In this document: one piece after another, positions 1-7,455 of the stretch
Position numbering within the stretch: the stretch's first letter is position 1
Layout of the letters: each line of letters starts with the position of its first letter
NCBI GenBank assembly: GCA_949289935.1
Contig: CASEQD010000017.1
Coordinates: 1-51,310 of the forward strand
Origin: an uncultured Pseudomonadota bacterium
GTDB taxonomy: Bacteria > Pseudomonadota > Alphaproteobacteria > RF32 > CAG-239
DNA length: 51,310 bases
Reading direction: 5' to 3'
Notes under the pieces: model-generated
Told to the model about the DNA's origin: nothing
Seen by the model: the letters and a program-made list of their open reading frames with translations, nothing else
Databases searched by the model: none
Made by a program: the position numbers and the translations under genes

Positions 1-669
1 GAACGAACAGTAAAATTCCTGCTCAATCATGCTTTCGCTCATACCGGCTTTGCGCTCGGCCTCAATCACCTCCGGCGGAACGGCTTTGGTGTCTTCCACC
101 GTCAGCTTTTGCACAAACCACCCGGCCGCAATCCCGGCATTATACAAGGTGTAGCCGTGGTTTTTGCCGCGCGGCGTATAAATAAACAAAGCCCAGCCGC
201 CGTTTTCCGCCAAAATCGGCCGTATATAATCCCATGCCGCCGGGTCGGCCACCGAATATTCCGAAAACACCACCCCGACCGGGTTTGAGCCGACAAGGGC
301 ATTGTAGTTGTCCGAGCCCACGCATTGCCAGATGCTGCCATTCCACAGCTCAATCTTCATCTCGGTTGCATTGACCGACTTTCTGAGTGGCAGCGGGAAA
401 ACCTGGTCAATCACCCGCCGCCCCTGTTTGTCGATGGCGTCCCACACCACTTTGCGCGCCTGCGTGTTCAGCGGCAGCATGTGCCAGTAAACGCCCACCC
501 GCTCAAGCATCGCCCGAGCCGTCCAGTTCAGGGAAAGACTGTCTTTGCCCGCCCGCCGATGCCAAACCGCAATCGCCCGCTTAGTCCCGCTTGTCAGCGC
601 CTTCCACAACGGACGTTGATACTCCCGCGGATTCCACGCGTTCGGTATGCTGATTTCCCTCAATTCCAT
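1..669 (-). CDS. Phage terminase large subunit (3' end cut by window edge)
   Basis: Reading the minus strand from the ATG at 669 gives 223 codons open to the window edge, so the C-terminal part lies outside. The product is the ATPase/nuclease motor that packages phage DNA. A Walker A-like motif, HRRAGKDS, sits at residues 37-44 in the variant form common in terminases, and a Walker B-like VVFSEYS at 133-139. The N-terminus (PNAWNPREYQRPLW) is the usual start of this family. The start overlaps the 3' end of the small-subunit gene by 89 nt in another frame; a later start would remove the conserved N-terminus. The nuclease domain would be in the missing part. Two short ORFs in other frames here are shadows. 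Confidence 0.88.
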   Translation of the reverse strand, partial: MELREISIPNAWNPREYQRPLWKALTSGTKRAIAVWHRRAGKDSLSLNWTARAMLERVGVYWHMLPLNTQARKVVWDAIDKQGRRVIDQVFPLPLRKSVNATEMKIELWNGSIWQCVGSDNYNALVGSNPVGVVFSEYSVADPAAWDYIRPILAENGGWALFIYTPRGKNHGYTLYNAGIAAGWFVQKLTVEDTKAVPPEVIEAERKAGMSESMIEQEFYCSF

Positions 670-1141
670 CTTCTTCCCAGTTATATTTCTTCAATATCAC
701 ATTCACCCCGCCGGAATGCTCATGGCTGATTTTATCGCCGTAAACCTTGGGCAAAACTTTCGCCAGATAAAATTTGCGGGTGTCAACTCTCAACTGCGCC
801 CGCCGCACAAGCTCCATATTCACCTGCGGCTTTCCATCCTCATCTTCAACCACATCCCGGGATGAATCGTCCGCAATTTCCAACAATTCATCAAACAATA
901 TCGCGGCCTGAACCTCGCGCGCACGCGCGTACATGTTGCAAAAGTCTCTGATTTCGGCCTTGGCATTTTCTTCTTCTCCCAAAGCCAGCCAGCGAAAGAC
1001 GGTAGCCATATTCGGCATGTTTCTGCTTTCGCAAATCTTCTTCAAAGTCTCTCCGGATGACAAACGGTTGATAATCTCATCTGCCATATTTTTTGTAAAT
1101 ATTGTCGGCCGTCCGGTTACCTTTTCTTTCTTCTTTGCCAT
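581..1141 (-). CDS. Phage terminase small subunit
   Basis: 186 residues. It binds phage DNA and recruits the large subunit for packaging. Residues 13-58 look like a terminase small-subunit helix-turn-helix (GETLKKICESRNMPNMATVFRWL), followed by a helical region rich in Arg and Glu and a variable tail. It lies directly upstream of the large subunit with an 89-nt out-of-frame overlap, the usual packaging-module order. A rho-independent terminator sits just upstream (1153-1178), so the packaging genes probably start their own transcript here. Family level is fairly sure; the exact terminase type is not. Confidence 0.8.
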   Translation of the reverse strand: MAKKKEKVTGRPTIFTKNMADEIINRLSSGETLKKICESRNMPNMATVFRWLALGEEENAKAEIRDFCNMYARAREVQAAILFDELLEIADDSSRDVVEDEDGKPQVNMELVRRAQLRVDTRKFYLAKVLPKVYGDKISHEHSGGVNVILKKYNWEEDGIEGNQHTERVESAGVSTSVVEGADKRD

Positions 1142-1152
1142 TCCTCACCCCA

Positions 1153-1178
1153 TAAAAAAAGAGGCTCTCCGCCTCTTT
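1153..1178 (-). terminator. Rho-independent terminator inside prophage
   Basis: Stem AAAGAGGC (1158-1165) / GCCTCTTT (1171-1178) with a 5-nt loop. On the minus strand it is followed by a run of T (A-run at 1154-1160 on plus). It ends the transcript of the three small genes at 1201-2054 before the terminase genes. Confidence 0.75.
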
Positions 1179-1200
1179 ATAAAAACAATCATGACTGTAT

Positions 1201-1422
1201 CTACAACGGAATGCAACCATCCCTTTCCGTCCACTGTTTACAGTCAAAACGGCAACGATTTTCATGATAATCATAAACGCCGCCATCATCAGCGCAAATA
1301 GCTGACGGTGTAGAAAAACCATATAAATCAAACAACAAAAAACCGCCGCCGACAATCACAACAACCAAAACAACAAAAAGCCTCATAAGCCAGAACATTG
1401 CTTTGCCAAAATCTGACATCAT
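1201..1422 (-). CDS. Small membrane-anchored protein, prophage
   Basis: 73 residues, not recognised. One strong membrane segment lies at about residues 9-31 (valine-rich, ending GGGFLLFDLYG). A short Cys-containing tail follows (C43, C57, C61, C69), probably outside the cytoplasm. Its start codon overlaps the stop of the upstream gene (TAATG at 1424-1420), which is good evidence of translational coupling and of being real. It lies in the small-gene cluster just before terminase. Confidence 0.6.
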   Translation of the reverse strand: MMSDFGKAMFWLMRLFVVLVVVIVGGGFLLFDLYGFSTPSAICADDGGVYDYHENRCRFDCKQWTERDGCIPL

Positions 1423-1811
1423 TATTTTACGCCTCCGTGCGCCTTCAAATAATCATTAACCAAAATCCGGCATTGCACTTCCGGACTGACTAAGCCCAGT
1501 GTAACACCTTTCCAGTTGTTTTTCAAATCTTCTTTTATCCCGCCCAATATCTGACTGGCGACAGCCTCGACAAGCCCGGATTGTCCGGCTTCGCATGATG
1601 CTTTCATATGATAAAAATCATCCCGCCCCTTTCCTTCATCTTCCATCATTTTTTTGTTGCGCGCCATGTTCTCCAATGTCGCCAAACTGCGTCCGGCAAT
1701 ATCACCACCCAACCTCGGCCAAACCATAACAGCATAACCGGGCATGGCAAACGCAGGATTTTGATTACCACCATCCTCCAACAGCTTTAATATTTCATCC
1801 CGGTAATCCAT
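1422..1811 (-). CDS. Hypothetical prophage protein
   Basis: 129 residues with no recognised family. It is soluble, with no signal peptide or membrane segment. It is coupled to the downstream 73-residue gene by a TAATG overlap, and the upstream neighbour (coiled-coil membrane protein) ends 33 nt away. The position between a possible lysis-type membrane gene and terminase is typical of poorly conserved phage accessory genes. No function is assigned. Confidence 0.6.
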   Translation of the reverse strand: MDYRDEILKLLEDGGNQNPAFAMPGYAVMVWPRLGGDIAGRSLATLENMARNKKMMEDEGKGRDDFYHMKASCEAGQSGLVEAVASQILGGIKEDLKNNWKGVTLGLVSPEVQCRILVNDYLKAHGGVK

Positions 1812-1844
1812 TCTTAATACCTGTTCACCAATACAACCATATTT

Positions 1845-2054
1845 TTACCTGATTACCAAAGAAACAACCATCGCAACAATTGCCACAACACCCATCCAAT
1901 ATTCATACCTTGTCGGCAATGAAGCCACCCGGGCTTTCAAAGCCTCATTCTCAGTGCGGAGCCTTTCAATTTCCTTATCACGGATTCCGCCCTCAATCTG
2001 CAACTTCAAAATATCCCTCATTGCGGCCTCCAATTTCTTGTTCTCATTCATCAC
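1845..2054 (-). CDS. Small coiled-coil protein with C-terminal membrane anchor, prophage
   Basis: 69 residues. Residues 1-46 are a charged heptad-like coiled coil (KEIERLRTENEALKARV) and residues about 51-68 form a single membrane segment (MGVVAIVAMVVSLVI). The layout resembles small phage spanin- or holin-accessory proteins, but I cannot place it in a family. It is the first gene after the tRNA-Met-like gene and probably heads the small-gene transcript ending at 1153-1178. Confidence 0.6.
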   Translation of the reverse strand: MMNENKKLEAAMRDILKLQIEGGIRDKEIERLRTENEALKARVASLPTRYEYWMGVVAIVAMVVSLVIR

Positions 2055-2066
2055 ATAATCTTTTTA

Positions 2067-2144
2067 TGGTTGCGGGGGCAGGACTCGAACCTGCGGCCTT
2101 AACCGGTATGAGTGGCACGCGCTAACCAACTGCGCCACCCCGCA
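2067..2144 (-). tRNA. tRNA-Met-like (CAT), anticodon stem disrupted
   Basis: Acceptor stem TGCGGGG/CCCCGCA, D stem GCGC/GCGC, T arm GCAGG-TTCGAGT-CCTGC and an encoded CCA are all intact, and the anticodon loop reads CTCATAC. The anticodon stem does not pair well: TGCCA against CGGTT leaves two G-C pairs, one G-U and two mismatches, and the variable region is one base long. The 3' half is close to initiator tRNA-Met, but the 1-72 pair is T-A rather than the initiator mismatch. It borders the prophage on its 3' side, so it may be a phage tRNA or an attachment-site hybrid. Confidence 0.65.
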
Positions 2145-2369
2145 ATATGTCAGAAACCCGGGTGAACCATACTGGCACCCGGATTACAACACTAATACGA
2201 CCATCTTACGGCTTTTTCTGCCCACATCAACGCGGATTGAATTTCCGTAATTGCAATGGAACACAAACGTTTCTGTTCGCTGAACCGGCTTTCCGACCGA
2301 ATGACGTCCATTTTATCAATCAAATATGTTAAGATTTATATACCGAAATTTACTCAGATTTTTGTACCG

Positions 2370-2489
2370 AAATGGTTCAACGGCATTACCGAAGGTTTCC
2401 ACCGAAAAATGAAACTTATTCAAAGGCGAGCCTATGGGTTCAGAAATTTTGAAAACTACCGCTTGCGTGTGCGGATTTTATGTGCTTAA
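2370..2489 (+). pseudogene. ISL3-family transposase, C-terminal remnant
   Basis: The reading frame carries NGITEGFHRKMKLIQRRAYG followed by FRNFENYRLRVRILC. This is the conserved C-terminal end of ISL3-type DDE transposases, with the catalytic-region E in TEG. The rest of the transposase is absent: sequence upstream of about 2370 in the same frame does not continue the family. No complete element or clear terminal repeats are visible. It is a decayed insertion sequence between two tRNA genes. Confidence 0.7.
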
Positions 2490-2711
2490 CTTATTTTAAC
2501 TTCGGGGATCTGATCATGATACTTTTTTACTCCTTGCCCCTAAATTTGACGTTGAACCTGAACCACTTGGACTCTAATGTAATATGTATGTTTTCTGAGA
2601 ATTAAACGCGGATATAAAAAAGACATCTGCTGTACCACCTCATAGCACCATTATTACTTAACAAACTTTGGCGCTATTTTATTGTGATAAAACAGATGCT
2701 TACAAATATAA
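2490..2711. other. Intergenic, nothing recognised
   Basis: AT-rich stretch between the transposase remnant and tRNA-Ser. No ORF, tRNA or strong hairpin stands out. Parts may be leftover insertion-sequence DNA. Confidence 0.4.
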
Positions 2712-2800
2712 TGGCGGAGAGTACAGGACTCGAACCTGTGCATCGCTTTAACACGATGACGGATTAGCAATCCGCTGCATTACCACTCTGCCAACTCTCC
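2712..2800 (-). tRNA. tRNA-Ser (GCT)
   Basis: Class II tRNA with an encoded CCA. Acceptor GGAGAGT/ACTCTCC, anticodon arm GCGGA-TTGCTAA-TCCGT (anticodon GCT), long variable arm (CATCG/CGATG) and T arm ACAGG-TTCGAGT-CCTGT. All stems pair, so it should be functional, reading AGC/AGT. Confidence 0.95.
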
Positions 2801-2949
2801 ACAGATAATACGCAAATACTTTTAACCGATGTTTCGATTCTCGTCAATATAAAAATAAAAAATCTTCAAATTATTTTTAATTTGACTTTATTTTACTTTC
2901 TGTTTAAACTCAACAAACTTTTTTATTATTAATTAAAATCAAAATAATT

Positions 2950-3258
2950 ATGAAACGTAAAAAATTATTTTTATGTGCAGGAGCTATTGCCATAGGCGCT
3001 CTGACATCCTGCGGAATATGGGAATTAAGCAAACCGCCTGTTTACAGAGTAGGTTACCCGCAAGTTTACAAACTTCCGCCGTTGTCTTCAACGCCTTATT
3101 ACCAATTTCAGCCGCAAACGTTTCCTTTGTTTTCTCTGGGACAACCTTCCCGAAAACACCGGATTTCAAAAGAACCTGACGTTCTGCCGCTGCAAACCGC
3201 CGCCGATACGCCAACGCCGGTTTCTTTGGAAGCAACAATTATCAGAAGCTCCGATTAA
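2950..3258 (+). CDS. Small proline-rich lipoprotein
   Basis: 102 residues. A lipoprotein signal peptide with lipobox LTSC puts the acylated cysteine at residue 21, so the protein should be membrane-anchored in the envelope. The mature part is short and rich in Pro, Tyr and Phe with no recognisable domain. There is no Shine-Dalgarno sequence; the leader is very AT-rich. The gene is convergent with the ZIP transporter, and both end at a shared hairpin (3266-3342). Function unknown. Confidence 0.65.
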   Translation: MKRKKLFLCAGAIAIGALTSCGIWELSKPPVYRVGYPQVYKLPPLSSTPYYQFQPQTFPLFSLGQPSRKHRISKEPDVLPLQTAADTPTPVSLEATIIRSSD

Positions 3259-3265
3259 AAAACAC

Positions 3266-3342
3266 CCCCGGAAAATGAACTGATAAAAACACAGCCTGTT
3301 TTGAGCTGTCCAACTTTCAAGGGACAGTTCATTTCTCCGGGG
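3266..3342. terminator. Bidirectional terminator between convergent genes
   Basis: Long stem with 17 bases at 3266-3282 pairing to 3325-3342 (one unpaired base), enclosing a small hairpin ACAGC/GCTGT (3291-3309). A-run on the left and CTTTT on the right give U-tracts on both strands. It serves the lipoprotein (+) and the ZIP gene (-). Confidence 0.7.
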
Positions 3343-3346
3343 CTTT

Positions 3347-4123
3347 TCAATGCAGCGCCATTGCCAGATAAGTCATTACTATAAAACCGCCAAACACTTC
3401 AAACGCCGACCGGTTTGTATGCTTCGAACCATAAGTTTCGGGAAGAATTTCATTAACGACCACAAACAAAAGCGTTCCACCTGCCATAGCCATACCCAAA
3501 GGCACAATTTTATCGCTCAGATGCATAGTCAGCAACCCGAGCAACGCCCCGGCCGGTTGAACCATTCCGATCAACAAAGCCGTCAAAGCTGCTTTTAATC
3601 TTGGAACTCTCGCAGCCACAAGTGAAATAGCAATTGTCAGCCCCTCCGGAATATTATGCAAAGCAATACCTATCACCAAACTAAACGGATTGATAAAATC
3701 TTCCGCACTGAAAGCAACTCCGACAGCTAAACCTTCCGGAAGTTTATGCAGTGTAATGGCAATAATAAACAACCAGGCTTTTTTCAGACTGAGATACATA
3801 CCATGATGCCCCATATTATTATGTTCATGCGGCAAAAATTCATTTAAAACCCAAATCAGAGAAACACCGACAAAGACAGCCACACCATACCACAAAGCTG
3901 ACACACGGGAAGAAGAAGAAAATTTCACGATTTCCGCCATAGATGGAACAAGCAGTGCAAAAAACGAAGCTGCCAGCATCACCCCCGCTGCCAAATTCAA
4001 CATACAATTAATTTCACGCTGTGAATATTTTTTCTTTACAAATATCAAAAAGCCGCCCAATCCTGTAACAACGCCGGCTCCCAACGCTGCTGCCAGCCCT
4101 TCGGCAAAAACACTGCTCATCAT
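3347..4123 (-). CDS. ZIP-family divalent metal (zinc) transporter
   Basis: About 258 residues from the MMSS start; an in-frame ATG at 4159 would add 12 residues. It is an inner-membrane metal importer of the ZIP family (ZupT/GufA-like). The metal-site motifs LHKLPEGLAVGVAF and ALHNIPEGLTIAI are present, and a final helix carries VNEILPET. About eight hydrophobic segments with a short hydrophilic loop (LPHEHNNMGHHG) rich in His fit the family. Neither start has an ideal ribosome site; GGAGG lies about 15 nt before the internal start. It follows gatB on the same strand with a 50-nt gap and may be cotranscribed. Confidence 0.85.
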   Translation of the reverse strand: MMSSVFAEGLAAALGAGVVTGLGGFLIFVKKKYSQREINCMLNLAAGVMLAASFFALLVPSMAEIVKFSSSSRVSALWYGVAVFVGVSLIWVLNEFLPHEHNNMGHHGMYLSLKKAWLFIIAITLHKLPEGLAVGVAFSAEDFINPFSLVIGIALHNIPEGLTIAISLVAARVPRLKAALTALLIGMVQPAGALLGLLTMHLSDKIVPLGMAMAGGTLLFVVVNEILPETYGSKHTNRSAFEVFGGFIVMTYLAMALH

Positions 4124-4211
4124 TTCAAAAAAATTTCCCCTCCATGTCCAGAATAACATTTCTCATATCGGTTTGATATTTTTGAATACTTTCTTTCCAA
4201 TCCATAACCGT

Positions 4212-5675
4212 TTATCCGAGTTTTTCCCTCAAAAGCTTATTAACGATTCCCGGATTGGCTTTACCTTTGCTGGCTTTCATCACCTGTCCGACAAACCAGC
4301 CGAAAAGCCCCTGTTTTCCACCTTTGTAAGCAGCCACATTTTCCGGAAAAGAAGTCAAGACCTCATCAATAACTTTTTCTATGGCAGAACTGTCCGTAAC
4401 CTGTCTCAATCCCTTTTCTTCCACTATTTTTTCAGGACTTTCCCCTGTTTCTGCCATAAGGGCAAACACATCTTTGGCTGTTTTACCGTTAATAACGTTC
4501 TGGCTGACAAGTTCCACCAACTTTCCCAAATTTTCCGCCGAAACAGGAGAATCTTTCAAATCCAGTTTTTTCTCGTTCAGCATGGCAAAAAAATCACCCA
4601 TCAACCAGTTGGCTACTTTTTTCGCATCATGCCCCTTCGCCGCTTTTTCAAAAAAATCAGCCGTTTCTTTGTTTTCACAAATAACAATGGCATCATAAGG
4701 AGTCAGTCCGAGCTTTGAAACAAAGCGCTCTTTTTTCTCATCCGGCAATTCGGGAATTTCCTTTCTGACTTGTTCCAGATAATCATCACTCAATACCAAC
4801 GGTGCCAAATCCGGCTCTGGAAAATAGCGATAATCATGGGCAAACTCTTTTTTGCGCATCACCTTTGTCTGCCCTGTTGACGGATCAAACTGCCTGGTCT
4901 CCTGAACAACTTCACCACCGTTCTCATAAACGCCGACATGTCTTCTGGCCTCGTTTTCAATTGCCTGCATAACAAATTTGATACTATTGACATTTTTCAT
5001 TTCGCAACGGGTACGCAGTTCGTCAGACCCGTAAGGCCGAACGGAAACATTAACGTCGCAGCGCATGGAACCTTCATCCATATTTCCGTCGCAGGTACCG
5101 AGATACCGCAAAATGGAACGCAGTTTTTTCAAAAAGGCGCCGGCTTCTTCGGGAGCCCGAAAATCAGGCTTGGTTACAATTTCCATCAACCCTACCCCGG
5201 CCCGGTTCAAATCAATAAAACTTTTTTTCGGATCTATGTCATGAATGGATTTCCCGGCATCCTGCTCAATATGCATACGCTCAATTCCGATTGATTTAAC
5301 ACTTCCGTCCGGCAAATCAATCAGAACTTCCCCTTCCCCGACAATCGGATATTTAAACTGCGTAATCTGATATCCCTGCGGCAAATCGGCATAAAAATAA
5401 TTCTTCCGGGCAAAATTCGAATATTTATTAATCTTTGCCCGCAAACCGATGCCGGTTTTCACCGCCTGATGCACACAGGCTTTGTTCAACGTCGGCAACA
5501 TCCCGGGCATGCCGGCGTCAACAAAAGAAACATGCTCGTTGGGATCCGCACCGAATTCCGTAGATGCACCGCTGTAAATTTTAGATTCCGAAATAATCTG
5601 ACAGTGAATTTCCAAACCGCAAACAATTTCCCATTTTCCTTTCGGTGTTTCTATAATAAAATCCGTCATTTTCAT
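4212..5675 (-). CDS. gatB: Aspartyl/glutamyl-tRNA amidotransferase subunit B
   Basis: 487 residues, full length. GatB phosphorylates the misacylated Glu-tRNA(Gln) or Asp-tRNA(Asn) and transfers ammonia delivered from GatA. The N-terminal cradle domain starts with the family signature [13 protein letters not shown], with [13 protein letters not shown] and [11 protein letters not shown] further in. The C-terminal YqeY-like tail ends in [14 protein letters not shown]. The start ATG overlaps the gatA stop (ATGA at 5675-5672), so the two are translationally coupled. It is the last amidotransferase gene of the sppA-gatC-gatA-gatB run. Confidence 0.97.
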   Translation of the reverse strand: MKMTDFIIETPKGKWEIVCGLEIHCQIISESKIYSGASTEFGADPNEHVSFVDAGMPGMLPTLNKACVHQAVKTGIGLRAKINKYSNFARKNYFYADLPQGYQITQFKYPIVGEGEVLIDLPDGSVKSIGIERMHIEQDAGKSIHDIDPKKSFIDLNRAGVGLMEIVTKPDFRAPEEAGAFLKKLRSILRYLGTCDGNMDEGSMRCDVNVSVRPYGSDELRTRCEMKNVNSIKFVMQAIENEARRHVGVYENGGEVVQETRQFDPSTGQTKVMRKKEFAHDYRYFPEPDLAPLVLSDDYLEQVRKEIPELPDEKKERFVSKLGLTPYDAIVICENKETADFFEKAAKGHDAKKVANWLMGDFFAMLNEKKLDLKDSPVSAENLGKLVELVSQNVINGKTAKDVFALMAETGESPEKIVEEKGLRQVTDSSAIEKVIDEVLTSFPENVAAYKGGKQGLFGWFVGQVMKASKGKANPGIVNKLLREKLG

Positions 5676-7135
5676 TTTCCCGCAAAGTTTATATCTTTTT
5701 CCAACACATGAGCCGCTTTCAATATTGTCCCCTCATCAAAAGCCCGGCCTATAAATTGCAGCCCCAAAGGCAACCCTCTGCTGCTCAGCCCCGCCGGAAT
5801 ACTGATTGCGGGAAGTCCTGCCAAATTGACAGAAACAGTAAAAACATCATTCAGCCACATATTAATCGGATTTTCTCTCATGCTTTTATCTCCGATCGGA
5901 AAAGCATCCGTCGGCGAAGTCGGTGTTAAAATAACATCACACTTTTTAAAAGCCTCTTCAAAATCATTATGAATCAAACGGCGGACTTTTTGCGCTTTAA
6001 GATAATAAGCATCATAATATCCTGCCGACAACACATAAGTACCAATCATAACACGACGTTTAACTTCATTGCCGAACCCTTCCGAACGGGTATTGATATA
6101 AAGATCGTCAAGATGTTTTCCCGGCACCCTCAAACCATAACGGATACCGTCATACCGGGCCAGGTTGGAAGACGCTTCTGCCGGCGCAATAATATAATAA
6201 ACCGCCAGGGCATATTTTGTATGCGGCAGCGAAATCGGAACAATTTCAGCGCCGTGTTCTTTTAAAAGAGCCATTCCGTTATCCCAACAGGCTGCCGCCT
6301 CGCTGTTCAAACCTTCGGGACGAAATTCTGCGGGAACACCTATTCTCAAACCTCTGATATCTCCGGTCAGAAACTTCTCAAAATCCGGCACTTCAACCGG
6401 TGCCGAAGTTGAATCCTTTGCATCATAACCGCACATACTGTTCAGCAAAAGAGCACAGTCGCGAACATCTTTGGCAATCGGCCCGGCCTGATCCAGCGAT
6501 GACGCAAAGGCAATAATTCCGTAACGGGAGCAGCGTCCGTAAGTCGGTTTAATTCCGGTAACGCCGCAAAATGCTGAAGGCTGGCGGATTGAACCGCCCG
6601 TATCCGTCCCCGTCGCCGCCGCGCACATACCTGCAGCTACGGCCGCGGCGGAACCGCCGGAAGATCCTCCGGCCACCAGATTTTCACTGCTGTTTTTCGC
6701 TTTCATCGGATTAACGGCCGGTCCGTAATAAGAAGTTTCATTACTGCCGCCCATGGCAAATTCATCCATATTCAGCTTTCCGAGAACCGAAATCCCGGCA
6801 TCCAGCAGCTTCTGCGTAACCGTCGATTCATACGGCGGAACAAAACCGTCCAAAATATGCGAACAAGCCGTTGTCCGAATTCCTTTCGTACAAAACAGAT
6901 CCTTTATCCCCATCGGAATGCCCTGAAGAAAACCGGCGGTTCCTGCGGCATATTTCTTATCCGAAACTTTCGCCTGTTCCAGCGCGATTTCAGGCGTTTC
7001 AAGCACATAAGCATTCAGCCCGCGCTTGTTTTCCATTTCCTTAATATAGGCTTCTGTCAGCTCGACTGCAGAAAATTCCTTTTTTTTCAGCCCTTCTTTT
7101 GCTTTGGCAATTGTCAACTTCGTTAATTCAGACAT
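5672..7135 (-). CDS. gatA: Aspartyl/glutamyl-tRNA amidotransferase subunit A
   Basis: 487 residues, full length. It is the amidase-signature enzyme that releases ammonia from glutamine for GatB. The catalytic triad region is clear: Lys in [10 protein letters not shown], and the Ser-rich segment [16 protein letters not shown] followed by [15 protein letters not shown], which supplies the cis-Ser and nucleophile Ser. It sits 18 nt downstream of gatC and overlaps gatB by four bases. Nothing unusual is seen. Confidence 0.97.
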   Translation of the reverse strand: MSELTKLTIAKAKEGLKKKEFSAVELTEAYIKEMENKRGLNAYVLETPEIALEQAKVSDKKYAAGTAGFLQGIPMGIKDLFCTKGIRTTACSHILDGFVPPYESTVTQKLLDAGISVLGKLNMDEFAMGGSNETSYYGPAVNPMKAKNSSENLVAGGSSGGSAAAVAAGMCAAATGTDTGGSIRQPSAFCGVTGIKPTYGRCSRYGIIAFASSLDQAGPIAKDVRDCALLLNSMCGYDAKDSTSAPVEVPDFEKFLTGDIRGLRIGVPAEFRPEGLNSEAAACWDNGMALLKEHGAEIVPISLPHTKYALAVYYIIAPAEASSNLARYDGIRYGLRVPGKHLDDLYINTRSEGFGNEVKRRVMIGTYVLSAGYYDAYYLKAQKVRRLIHNDFEEAFKKCDVILTPTSPTDAFPIGDKSMRENPINMWLNDVFTVSVNLAGLPAISIPAGLSSRGLPLGLQFIGRAFDEGTILKAAHVLEKDINFAGK

Positions 7136-7153
7136 CTTTCTCTTCCCGATTTT

Positions 7154-7441
7154 TTACTCTACAACTTTAGGAACGACAAAATAACCATATTCGGCATCCG
7201 GCGCATTGCAAAGAACATCATCGCGCTGATTTCCTTCGCTAACGACGTCATCCCGCAGTGCCAAATGAAACTCATTAACCGATTCCAGAGGTTCGACATT
7301 ATCCGTATTAACCTCGTTCAGCTGTTCAACCCACTCCAGAATGTCATTAAATTCTTTTTTGGTTTCTTCAATCTTGTCTTCTTCAATTTTCAAACGAGCA
7401 AGAAAAGCTATCCGCTTTACAGTTTCCGTATCCACAGCCAT
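7154..7441 (-). CDS. gatC: Aspartyl/glutamyl-tRNA amidotransferase subunit C
   Basis: 95 residues. It is a small linker subunit that wraps GatA and GatB. Family features are the N-terminal TVKRIAFLARLKIEEDKI and the VNTDNVEPLESV segment, with C-terminal LRDDVV. It lies between sppA (14-nt gap) and gatA (18-nt gap), so all four genes are probably one transcript. The complete GatCAB set means Gln-tRNA and/or Asn-tRNA is made by the indirect route. Confidence 0.95.
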   Translation of the reverse strand: MAVDTETVKRIAFLARLKIEEDKIEETKKEFNDILEWVEQLNEVNTDNVEPLESVNEFHLALRDDVVSEGNQRDDVLCNAPDAEYGYFVVPKVVE

Positions 7442-7455
7442 ATTTATTCCTCTTT

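Noticed and set aside
1077-1355. Minus-strand ORF of 92 codons overlapping terminase small subunit
   Set aside because: It crosses a terminator and the start of a well-supported gene in another frame.
1880-2125. Plus-strand ORF ending in GAGLEPAALTG
   Set aside because: This ending is the familiar artefact of reading the antisense of a tRNA T arm as protein.
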